Below are positions 1 to 8,999 of a stretch of DNA of 64,000 nucleotides, in pieces. The notes beneath the pieces are model-generated. The model was not told the origin of the DNA, searched no databases, and was given only the letters and a program-made list of their open reading frames with translations. The stretch lies in NCBI GenBank assembly GCA_033032865.1, contig JAWHQI010000009.1, positions 11,922,001 through 11,986,000 of the forward strand, given 5' to 3'. Within the stretch, counting starts at the first letter, position 1; every line of letters starts with the position of its first letter. This DNA is from Dactylorhiza incarnata. Taxonomy: Eukaryota; Streptophyta; Magnoliopsida; Asparagales; Orchidaceae. The position numbers were made by a program, and so were the translations under genes.

Positions 1-2395
1 TTTGATTTTGATTAAGTGTCCTTAGAGTAGTCTTATGCATAAATTTTGTAATTTTTGGAGATGTCTTGATTGCTCAAATTTGTATAAAACTATAGCTTTT
101 TCAAATACATGTGTTTTACAAAAACATTTAAGCTCAAAAAAGATAAATTATGCAAACACCAGAGGACATTTTTTATTAAACAACCCCAAATATGCATGAT
201 TTAAGAAGTAAATAAAATGATCATGCGAAGAGTAATATAAGTATGTCCTTAGATTAAAGATTACCCCTACTAAATGTCTACACCCTATCCCCGTACTAAG
301 TGACGGATGGGCATGAGGAGTTGCACACATGTCGTAGGTTGGGGTGTTAATCCCATATGCACACACTAGAGAACGCTCAACCTAGCACTCTTTCCCCCAG
401 TGCCTCACAAGGCCCCACTGGAACCCTCCCTGGTTAAGGACAAGACATGTCTTAGAGGTTAGGTCTCTAATGTATCCAATCCTACGCCCCCGCTATTGTG
501 AGATATGAAATCATAGGTGAATAATCTTTGAACAACCTATGCTTTTAAATCTATGGGTTGATATATAAACTATGAGTTTTGTTTAATGTGAAGAGTTATT
601 TAAAAACGCATAGTTTTTCTACTTTTATGAGATGACGATATGAGATAACTAGCAAAAATACTAATATTCAATAAGTGATAATGCTAATATGATGAGTTTT
701 GGATTTAATGTCACGTCATAAAATTAATATTAATGTTGCATGTATTCCAAAATAGAGCTTCAAAGTATAGATCTAGAATAGAGTGATGATTAAGTTTTAT
801 TTATACTTTCATTACAAAGTTGGTTCTAGAGTCTACAAATATGAGAGATACATGCAATCACTAGCAAAGCATATTCATACATCCAATAATGTAAATAAAT
901 ACATAATTCATATTTTTATCATAAGATTCATAATTCCTAGGTGATAGACATCATTGATTTGAGATATTTCTTGATAGAACATGAATTATGAATTATGATT
1001 ATAAAGAATTTTGCATAGAATATATGTTAGATCATCATGATGTATGTGAATTCTATTCCTTCTAGACTTATGACAATACGATTTGATGATTTTCTTTGAA
1101 TAAGCATGTTTGATTTTTAAGTCTAGAAAATGATGATCATGTAATCATATCAAAGACAAAGATCACATATAGAATAAAATTGCATTTAATAATTGAAACT
1201 ATTGATCTTTGGTTTTGCAAGATAATATATGATTTATGATACAATACATATATTCTAATGATTAATCCATAAACTATGTGTTTGTTGGAATTTTAGTATT
1301 TTATATATGATTTCAAATCACATAGTTATCATGAAATTTGAATAACATTGTAAATGTTATACCTAGCATAAGTATATAAGCACAGACCAAGAAGTGATGC
1401 TAGGATGATGAGTTTGAATGCAATGTTATTACATAGGATTAATGGAGATAATGTTGCATGTAATATGAGAAGTTTTCAAATTAATTTTCTTTAGACCTAG
1501 AATGAAATAATTAAACTTTGATTTGATCTTAATGATACAAGATGATTCTAAGGTCTAAATTACATGCAAACATTGGTGATACACATCACACACATAATAT
1601 CTAAATTAATATATGAAACAATTATACTAAAGATAGCATGTGATGAAAAATCCATAAACACAGAAATTTCTGAATCAAGCAAACTAAGATAGCTTTTTAA
1701 AACAGAGTTGAAATTGGGCAATATTGACAGCACCAAATGAACTCAAATGGGCAAGCCTAGTTCGCCGTTGGATGGAGATTTCTGTGCTCTTTCCGAAAAT
1801 ATATTAAACGCAAAAATCGGACGAGCGGATCAAAAGATATGGCTGTTTGAAGTTTTGATCGTAAACTCACATTTTTGAAAGATTAAACATGCGTTTAAAT
1901 GAATTTTTGTTTTCAATTTTTCTAGATAATATTCTTCATTATAAGGGCTATCATATGCAGCAAACAAAAATAAAAAAGAATCAAAAAAATGTTGCGCATT
2001 TTAATTTTTAGTTTAAGCCCTTTAATAAACCATTTAAATCCAATCTTTAAAAATAATTTCATTAGTCTTGAAAATAATTTCTATATTCAAATTATAATGT
2101 TAATTCAAGACATAGATGGGAAAAGGATTTAAAAGGATAAAGAACAATCAAAGATGAGAGATAGATCACTTTGAAAAATATATGACTTAATGTTCAATTT
2201 TAATTCAAATTTGATTTGATAATCATTAGGCTTAATATATGAAAGTCATATTTCATGATATATAAAGTGATCATAGCATGTTTGTTCAAAAAATAATAAA
2301 AAATAAACAAAAGAAAAGTTACAATAAGCATATCATGAAGTAGAGTAGTGATATTTCATTTTTATTTATTTCTACTTCATGCAAATGAATGGTTA
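1..2395. other. Non-coding AT-rich interior of a reverse-strand copia element
   Basis: This stretch lies downstream (in reverse orientation) of the Copia-3 gag remnant, where pol would be expected. I find no protease, integrase or reverse transcriptase motif in any frame. It is strongly AT-rich and contains a diverged internal duplication. A GC-richer patch at about 290-500 has no recognisable coding sense. The absence of pol for 2.4 kb after gag suggests a non-autonomous derivative, but pol could lie left of the window. Confidence 0.5.
685..1600. repeat. Diverged direct duplication (about 685-880 and 1403-1600)
   Basis: Two blocks about 715 bp apart share an ordered series of words: ATGATGAGTTT, TTAATGTTGCATGTA-like, a block around TCTAGAATAGA / CCTAGAATGAA, GGTTCTAGAGTCTA / GATTCTAAGGTCTA, then ACATGCAA. 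The match is imperfect and reads like an old segmental duplication inside the non-coding part of the element. I did no formal alignment. Confidence 0.45.
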
Positions 2396-4091
2396 CTAAT
2401 GAATAAGAGATTTAGGTATCCAAAGGGGACCAAGTGGGATGGTTCCTTTGGGTACCCAAATACATCGTGGTGGCTTTTGGGAAGATAATGATGAATGGGC
2501 TTTTACAATTAAAGATGATATGTCATTTTTCTTTATGGGTCTCCATTCATACATTGGTTGTTTATCACTTAAATCCATATAATGATTATGTGACATCTTT
2601 ATATGATGATAGTTGTTTGAAAAATAATTCATTGTAGGTTTATATTTATTCAAATTATTTTTCAAAATAGCTTGATGTTGATAATCATAATGAATTTTAT
2701 TATATGGATTCTTTGAAAGATTATAAGAGTGATTGTCTTTCTTTAGAAGTGATTGCCTTTCTTTAGAAGTGATAGTTGAAAGAGTGGATTACAATATGTT
2801 TTAAAAGATTGATTCTTATTTTGATGATTTTCATTTCCACTCTTTCTTATAGACGTACTCTTATAATATGAAGGAAAATATTTTATAGTTTGTTTTTCAT
2901 GAAAATGAGTTTTTAAATTAGAGTCATGATTGAAAATATATTGACACTTATAATAGTGACTCTTAAGAATTTTGTGAGGGTCATAATTCTTTTTGAAACT
3001 AAACTCCTTTTGAGTTGATGTATGAAAATGATCCTTTTTAGAAATAATTTTGTAAGTTAATTTATCCTTGTTATTCAAAATCTTATGATGAAAGCCATTA
3101 CTTGACATTTGAAATTTTTCAACAAAAGATTTTAATTGTCTTAACTTACAAGTTAAAGTATCATTTTCAATTATCAATTTTTCATTATGCTTTTTAGAAA
3201 CTAAGAGCCCTTTTTCAATTTCCTTGAATTTTTCTTTTAATATATTGCAATTCAAACAAGGAGTGTGAATTTTAACTAAAGAGCAAGAGAGAGTATTTAA
3301 CACATCAATATTTGATTCTACATTATCGTTTGCTTTTAAAGATTTATTTTCTAAACGTAATTTGGAATTAGCAATTTTTTAACTTTAAAATTTTACGTTT
3401 AGCAATTTTAAGCATACGAGAAGTAGAAATAGAATTTGTTACAAAAAGAGGAGTTTTAGATTTTCTTACATTGTTATTGATGAGGCAAAATTTGGACCAA
3501 CTATTCCTTTGACATCTTCTTTGCATTCCTCTTCCATAGTTGCATTTCCGTCTTCTCTTTTGCTTGATGTGTTGCCAACAAATGAGTCCAATATTGTGAC
3601 GTTGTGTTCTTCTTCCTCCAAGCATGAGTCCTCATCGATTTCTTCTCTTGGATCCATAAGGAATTCCTCGTCGATTTCTCTCTTAGATTTATCTTCCTCC
3701 AAGAATAAGTCCTTGTCGATTTCTTCTCTGGATCCATAAGGAATTCCTCTTGTTCATCATCTGTGGAAGGAAGACTATAAGAATTCCCAAGAAATTTCCA
3801 AACTTCATAAGCAGTAGGAAATGTATAAATAAGTTTGAAAATACTTTGATCTAATGCACAATATAGGCTATTCATTGATTTGGCATTTAAAAACATTTCA
3901 TTTTTATTAAGAATACTTGGGGGCATTTTAATTGTAATATTCCATACTTCAATATCCAAAGATTTAAGAAATTTTTCCATAAGAAATTTCCACCCATTAT
4001 AATTTTTGCCTTCAAATAAAGGTGGTGCCAAAGTTTTTTCATTTATAAGAAAATTTCCCACACTAGTAGAGGCGAGATCATGAGACGCCAT
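2396..4091 (-). pseudogene. gag: Decayed copia gag (Copia-3)
   Basis: Read on the minus strand from the ATG at 4091. The first 110 or so codons resemble the N-terminal capsid region of plant copia gag (DUF4219/UBN2 type: LAPPLFEGKNYNGWKFLM, then LYCALDQSIFKLI). A low-complexity acidic tandem (EEFLMDP repeats, 3466-3760) follows and frames change there. Codons at 3303-2743 form a Lys/Glu-rich coiled coil with a C-x2-C start, as in Sirevirus gag. The C-terminal signature WVPKG sits near 2440. At least three frames are needed to follow it, so it is not translatable as one protein. It is preceded on the minus strand by a PBS and LTR. Product identity is clear; exact limits are approximate. Confidence 0.75.
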
Positions 4092-4125
4092 TATTCCTGG
4101 TTTTTAAACCGTTTGGAATAACCTA

Positions 4126-4137
4126 GCTCTGATACCA
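4126..4137 (-). promoter_or_regulatory. Primer-binding site of Copia-3 (initiator Met tRNA)
   Basis: The minus strand reads TGGTATCAGAGC, the standard plant copia primer-binding site, 2 bases inside the LTR edge and 34 bp before the gag ATG. Confidence 0.9.
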
Positions 4138-4139
4138 CT

Positions 4140-4972
4140 TGTTAGATCGATAGGCGCCCTTAGAGGGGGGGAGGGGGGGTGAATAAGGGAATAAAAATTC
4201 TTTTTAATAATGTTAAGAAAATTACTAAATTATTTTATAATATGAGAATGACAAAATAACAATTTAGCTAATTTGTGAGAATATCATAATTTTCAAGTTT
4301 AAAAAATAACTGCTAAATTGTGTTATGATTAAAGAGATTGAAATAAACAATTTAGATAAAGTAATTTGAATTGAAAACTTTGTAACCAATATTTTAGAGA
4401 TAACGTCAAAGGAGAGAAATCAAGTAAACACAAATAGAGATATGATTGTATTTATATAAAAGAAAGGTGTTTACATAAATTTGATTTCAATATCGCTAGA
4501 AATCGGAGGCGTACAAAAGTAAATATCTTTTCCTTTTCTATACCGACTTGTATCCCCACAAACCGATTAGCTTTAGCCAATCCTTCCCCGGATATGGCCT
4601 CAAGCCGCTCTAGCCAATCCTTCCCCGAATATGGCCTCGAGCACCCCCTAGATATAATCACCTAGAACTAATCGCCAACACAAGGCGAATTACTCCCTAA
4701 GTCTTACCCAGACCTAGTCGCCAACACAAGACGAATTCTCTACACGGTTATAAAGAAAGTATGGAATGAAAAATAAAGATAATAATAATAAAAACTCCCT
4801 ATATGAGATTTCTGAAGATGAGGATGAAGGATCGCTGTAGTATGAGCGATGTCGAAGCGATCATCCTTCGGATGTAGCGTGACGTAGTCCTCCTCCAGAA
4901 TTCTCCTTAAGCTTTTAGTGGGAGATCCATCTTCGACAGCATAACAGCTCTGGAAATTTGGCACTTGCAATC
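4140..4972 (-). repeat. 5' LTR of Copia-3, transcribed half (split by Copia-1)
   Basis: On the minus strand this is the downstream part of an LTR ending in ATCTAACA just before the PBS. Near its end it has the C-tract/CTCTAAGG signature (4157-4180) that the other two copia LTRs show as CACCCCCCTCTAGG. It also contains a tandem pair of GGCCATAT-CGGGGAAGGATTGGCTA units (about 4560-4640) and a repeated AATTCGYCTTGTGTTGGCGA block. It is interrupted at 4972 by Copia-1 and continues at 16787; the two pieces sum to about 1407 bp. Confidence 0.75.
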
Positions 4973-5289
4973 TGTTGGGTATTGTGTCCACAATCACCTT
5001 GATTTGAAGATGTCCCCTAGTAAACTAAAATGAATTGTATGTGTATTTGATGACTTTTGTTTAGATGTGTTATGACAGGTAGTAATGCTAAGTGCACACC
5101 AAAGTCAGGTTGCAATGGATCACCAAACACAGTTCTAGACAATGTAATCCTTCATTGTATAGAACAATGTGTTGGTCCATGTGTAATCTCTCTTTTGGAG
5201 TACACTTCATATTCTCATAACTGAAGGTGTTCAAGGTTGAGGTGTGGAGCAGGCTTTCAGAAGAAAAGAAAATTTCTGCTGAGTCAATT

Positions 5290-5735
5290 CGTCGAGATAA
5301 CTCGGGTCCTTCCGACGAATCCCGACGAATCCTGACAGAAGACTTTTTGGCTGAGTTATGCAAAATTTTCTGAAGCCAAGTCCATTCGTCGAGATGACTC
5401 GGATCATTCCGACGAATCCCGACGAATGCTGACAGAGGTCATTTTGGCTGGGTTGTGAAGAAATTTTCTGAAGCCAAGTCCATTCGTCGAGATGACTCGG
5501 ATCATTCCGACGAATCCCGACGAATGCTGACAGAGGTCATTTTGGCTGGGTTGTGAAGAAGTTTCTGAAGCCAAGTCCATTCGTCGAGATGACTCGGATC
5601 ATTCCGACGAATCCCGACGAATGCTGACAGAGGTCAATCCTGTCTAGGTTCTGAAGAAAACTCTCAGCTAAGTCAATTCGTCGGATGCTCTCGTGTTCTC
5701 CCGACGAATCCCGACGAATGACGGACAGACGGATT
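5290..5735 (+). repeat. Palindromic tandem array in Copia-1 U3
   Basis: Five units, the central three almost identical at about 95-100 bp period. Each contains ATTCGTCG, a spacer, then CGACGAAT twice, so every unit can form an 8-bp stem (ATTCGTCG/CGACGAAT). The array ends about 100 bp before the TATA box, a position where copia enhancer repeats are known in other elements (for example tobacco Tnt1). A regulatory role here is inference. The same array is repeated in the 3' LTR at about 15466-15911. Confidence 0.85.
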
Positions 5736-5835
5736 TCAATTTCTCGTTTCGTTTTTGAAATTTAGGGTTAGCCGACATGAACAGTACACGTGTCGCATCT
5801 CCCTTCATTGTCGCAAGAGCCGTTGAAGTCCTCCC

Positions 5836-5844
5836 TATATATAG
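5836..5844 (+). promoter_or_regulatory. TATA box of Copia-1 5' LTR
   Basis: TATATATAG follows a GC-richer stretch and precedes a CT-rich leader, as expected for a plant pol II core promoter. The identical site in the 3' LTR is at 16012-16020. Confidence 0.7.
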
Positions 5845-6248
5845 ATCATTATTTTAGGGCAAAATGATGACCTAAAGAATCGATCTAAGACTTTCTTCAG
5901 CCGCCAGTTCAGAAAAGAAAAAGCAAAAAAAAAAATCTATCTTCTCTTTCTCTTTTGCTGAACAAGTATTCTGAGATTGAACTCTCTCTGCTCAAGAATC
6001 TTTCTCTATTTGTGATTAGAGAGTTCTCAGAAGAAGGCCTTTGATCTCTTTGCTGCTCTCCTTATTGAAGATTTTCTCAAGCAAGTCAAAGGGCCTATTC
6101 AGATCTGGTTAGCCTAGTCTTCTCTCTTCCACTTCTCTCTAGTGCCAAGCTTTCCTTCAAGGTTGAGAAGAAGACTCAGTTTTCAAGATCTGAAGTTAAT
6201 CTCTTTAGAGGTTAAGAAGAAGTATTTTGTTTCCATTTCTCTTCTTTT

Positions 6249-6391
6249 GTAGGAGTTTTTCACTCCGAGATTATTTGTAGGAGTTGTTTACTCCGAGGTG
6301 TAGGAGAGGTTTCACTCCGAGTTGTAGGAGTTGTTATACTCCGAGTTGTAGGAGTTTTGACTCCGAGGTGTAAGATTTGTTATAATCTGAG
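6249..6391 (+). repeat. Tandem GTA-stem-loop-GAG hairpins in Copia-1 leader
   Basis: Six consecutive short units start at GTA (6249, 6277, 6300, 6324, 6348, 6370). Each has a 4-5 base arm, a short loop, the complementary arm and then GAG. The arms are GGAGT/ACTCC in most units and AGATT/AATCT in the last, so the stem changes but still pairs. The array lies downstream of the TATA box and would be in the 5' leader RNA. The same architecture occurs in Copia-2 (49226-49525). The function is unknown. Confidence 0.8.
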
Positions 6392-6607
6392 ATTGGTGAA
6401 GTAGCCGAGTCTAGCCTCGTAGTGCTAGATAGGCGAGGCGGGAAAGAGGACTACCCACATCGGGGAACCTCTATAAAATCCTTGTGTCTGTGCTGTGGTT
6501 GTTTGTTTGCTTTTCTGTGTTTATTTTTTTTAATTCCGCTTAAAGACATAGAATCCACCTATTCACCCCCCTCTAGGTGATTTAGGCCGCAACTAGATAC
6601 TTTCAAT

Positions 6608-6619
6608 TGGTATCAGAGG
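6608..6619 (+). promoter_or_regulatory. Primer-binding site of Copia-1
   Basis: TGGTATCAGAGG begins 3 bases after the LTR end. It matches the initiator Met tRNA complement TGGTATCAGAGC except for the last base, and it primes minus-strand DNA synthesis. Confidence 0.9.
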
Positions 6620-6683
6620 TAGGTTGTTCGCTATAAGGCTAACACCTTGAACAAGATCTCCTCATCTAGTTGCTAAAGCAAAC

Positions 6684-8984
6684 ATGTCTGGCATGGATAA
6701 GACCAAGGATTCCGTCAAGCTTCCAGTCTGCACAAAAGAGAATTTTCCTATGTGGAAGGAGAGAGTCAGATTCTTCATGGAGGCTGCTGATCCAAGAATA
6801 TTTCAGATTGTAGAAGAAGGTCCTCATGTTCCTATGAAACCATCTTCCATAAACTCTACAATTATGGTCGCCAAGAAGATGCTGGAACTCACAAAGGATG
6901 AGATTGCACTGGTCTCTCTGGACAAGAAAGCAAAAAATATCATAGCAGGTGCAGTTGATGATTCAATGTTGCAAAATCTGCTTCACTGCAAATCTGCTAA
7001 AGAGATGTGGGACTCACTAGTCGTTCTGATGGAAGGGACCGAAGAAGTAAGGGATGACCGAAGATCGTTGCTGAACCAAGAATATGAAGCATTCAAGCAA
7101 GATCCAAGAGACTCCATTTCTGACACCTACGAGAAGTTCTTCAAGATCGTAAATGGTCTTAGAAACTATGATAGAGAATTCACGACTGGTGAACTAAATG
7201 ACAAATTTCTGAGATCCCTGACGAAAGAATGGGATACAAAGGTCATAGCCATCAGAGAATTTGGAAAGCTCGGAACCACGGAGCCCCAAATGTTGTTTGG
7301 TAAGCTCCTGTCTCATGAGTTGAAGCTGAATTCCCGCAAAGCTGAAGAAGAGGGGGTCAGAGCCTCTGGAAGGGAGAAGTCCTCTGCCCTAAAAGCTGAA
7401 AGCTCAAGAAAGTGCAAAGCTCTCCCACCTGTAAGGAGACCATCTTCTGATGAGGATGAGTCTGATGCCAGCCCATCAGGTTCAGAGATGTCTGATGGAG
7501 AATTTTCTCTTCTCTCCAAACAATTCAAAAGACTTCTGAATAAAAGAAAGCAGAAGAGAGGGCAATCCACTACATTTGATCACAGAAGATCAAAGCGTGA
7601 TGGTGATCATCACAAAAAGGACTACAACAATGAAAGGTATAAATCTAAACCGAACAAATTTGTTTCTGCTGACATTATTTGTTATTGCTGCAATAAGCCA
7701 GGGCATGTAATAGCCGATTGCCCGTATAAAAAGAAAGAAGGATCAAGGAAGGAAGAAAAGAGATCATTTAAAGGAAGGAAGAAAGAAAAGAGTCTCCTCG
7801 CCAAAAAGGCCAAGACTCTGAGCGACAGCGACTCTGATGCGTCAAGCTCAGATGAAGAAGCCTACTTTGGGCTTATGGCTCATCTAGATGAAGAAGTAGG
7901 CGACTCCTCTTATAAGGGGAAGGTAAACTCTCATACCCCTCTATCTGCTTCTGAAGATGAGACTGCATCCGTAGCAAATGAAGGCTACTCCTCGGAGGAG
8001 GACTCTAAGTTAATAACTCAGTATGAAGCCCTTGTGAAAGGATTTGACAAGTGCCGCAAGGTTGTCAAATCCAAGTCAAAAGAAATTGAATCTCTCAAGA
8101 CAGTGGAATTAGCCTTGAGGGAGGAAGTTGAACAATTAACTCCCCTCAAAGATGAAATCCAACTCTTGAAAGACGAACTGAAAAGCTCCACTGAGTTGTT
8201 AAAATTAAAGGAGAAAACCATAAGTGAACTAGAAAATAAGTTGAAGGCGGAAAGGAAGCTCGTAGAAAGCTTCTCCAAGCCTAAGACTATTCTTCCATTC
8301 ATTGATACGTTTTCTGCTCCTGCGAAGGGTAGTGGAATTGGTCATAAGGCTGAAAGTAGTAAGGCTGCTGAGAAGAGAGCTGTGAAGGGAAAGGGAACTG
8401 CTAATCAAAGTCAACCTTCATTTAGGAAGGTCATTTTTCCATCAAATCCGTTTGACTTTGATTCATCCTACGGTCATTTTGCTAGGCCAACACATGTTGA
8501 ACCTAGTAATAGATATCAAGGATGGAGCTTTCCCCGAAACTTTGACAACTCTCCCTTCAAAGCTCCTCATGAAGAAATAACCCTCAAAGATCATGGCCCA
8601 TTTGTTCACGGATCAGCTCACAAGAAAGCACCGAAAATTAGAACGATTGCACCCAAACCTGTTGAGAAGAAGTTGGAGCCATGTGTGTGCTGTCACCATG
8701 AGGCTCCCACTTCTAAGAAGACTTCCTCTATGAAAGTCATTCCTGTTGCACCTCCCGTTCAAAAGGCAAAACAGGAGACAAAGAGAAGGTACAATCGATT
8801 CGATTGTTGGTGTTGTGGCAAGATTGGTCACTTTGCCATAGACTGTTGGTTTAATCCAAGAAATGTCTCGACTCCACGGATTAACAATGCAAGAATGACC
8901 TCTCGCAATGTTAACATTCCAAGTGGTGGTCATCTAACAAAAAGCCAAGGACCCAAATCGGTTTGGGTTCCTAAGGGCAATTGA
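6684..8984 (+). CDS. gag: Copia-1 gag polyprotein (capsid/nucleocapsid)
   Basis: 766 codons, starting at the first ATG after the PBS. Residues about 10-210 match the plant copia gag capsid region (KLPVCTKENFPMWKERVRFF, EMWDSLVVLMEGTEEV). Two CX2CX4HX4C zinc knuckles are present: C333-C346 (CYCCNKPGHVIADC) and C708-C721 (CWCCGKIGHFAIDC). Between them are a Ser/Asp/Glu-rich acidic segment and a coiled coil at about 445-535. It ends with the family signature SVWVPKGN. Gag would form the cytoplasmic virus-like particle and package element RNA. Gag with two separated knuckles is long for copia and typical of Sireviruses. It is intact. The stop lies 7 bases before the pol reading frame opens, in a different frame. 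Confidence 0.95.
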   Translation: MSGMDKTKDSVKLPVCTKENFPMWKERVRFFMEAADPRIFQIVEEGPHVPMKPSSINSTIMVAKKMLELTKDEIALVSLDKKAKNIIAGAVDDSMLQNLLHCKSAKEMWDSLVVLMEGTEEVRDDRRSLLNQEYEAFKQDPRDSISDTYEKFFKIVNGLRNYDREFTTGELNDKFLRSLTKEWDTKVIAIREFGKLGTTEPQMLFGKLLSHELKLNSRKAEEEGVRASGREKSSALKAESSRKCKALPPVRRPSSDEDESDASPSGSEMSDGEFSLLSKQFKRLLNKRKQKRGQSTTFDHRRSKRDGDHHKKDYNNERYKSKPNKFVSADIICYCCNKPGHVIADCPYKKKEGSRKEEKRSFKGRKKEKSLLAKKAKTLSDSDSDASSSDEEAYFGLMAHLDEEVGDSSYKGKVNSHTPLSASEDETASVANEGYSSEEDSKLITQYEALVKGFDKCRKVVKSKSKEIESLKTVELALREEVEQLTPLKDEIQLLKDELKSSTELLKLKEKTISELENKLKAERKLVESFSKPKTILPFIDTFSAPAKGSGIGHKAESSKAAEKRAVKGKGTANQSQPSFRKVIFPSNPFDFDSSYGHFARPTHVEPSNRYQGWSFPRNFDNSPFKAPHEEITLKDHGPFVHGSAHKKAPKIRTIAPKPVEKKLEPCVCCHHEAPTSKKTSSMKVIPVAPPVQKAKQETKRRYNRFDCWCCGKIGHFAIDCWFNPRNVSTPRINNARMTSRNVNIPSGGHLTKSQGPKSVWVPKGN

Positions 8985-8999
8985 TTATTGATTGCAGGT
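8981..8999 (+). promoter_or_regulatory. gag-pol junction with acceptor-like TTGATTGCAG
   Basis: The gag stop TGA (8982-8984) is followed by TTATTGATTGCAG and then GTATGTCC, where pol opens in the +1 frame without its own ATG. TTGCAG reads as Leu-Gln in pol and also looks like a plant 3' splice site. Copia-2 keeps the same TTATTGCAG at 58281-58290. Whether pol is made by frameshifting, splicing or both cannot be told from sequence alone. Confidence 0.45.

Larger units (their letters stand above)
4973..6605 (+). repeat. Copia-1 5' LTR
   Basis: TG...CA LTR of 1633 bp. In order it holds a U3 with a palindromic tandem array (5290-5735), a TATA box at 5836, a pyrimidine-rich transcribed leader, a tandem hairpin array (6249-6391) and the CACCCCCCTCTAGG end signature. 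It drives transcription of the element. Confidence 0.95.

Noticed and set aside
4126..4137. Possible tRNA gene
   Set aside because: Only the short tRNA-complementary primer site is present, without cloverleaf or A/B boxes; likewise at 6608, 34604, 49759 and 51375.
5088..5363. 91-codon minus-strand ORF, repeated at 15264-15539
   Set aside because: Lies within the Copia-1 LTR and is duplicated with it. No domain; chance ORF.
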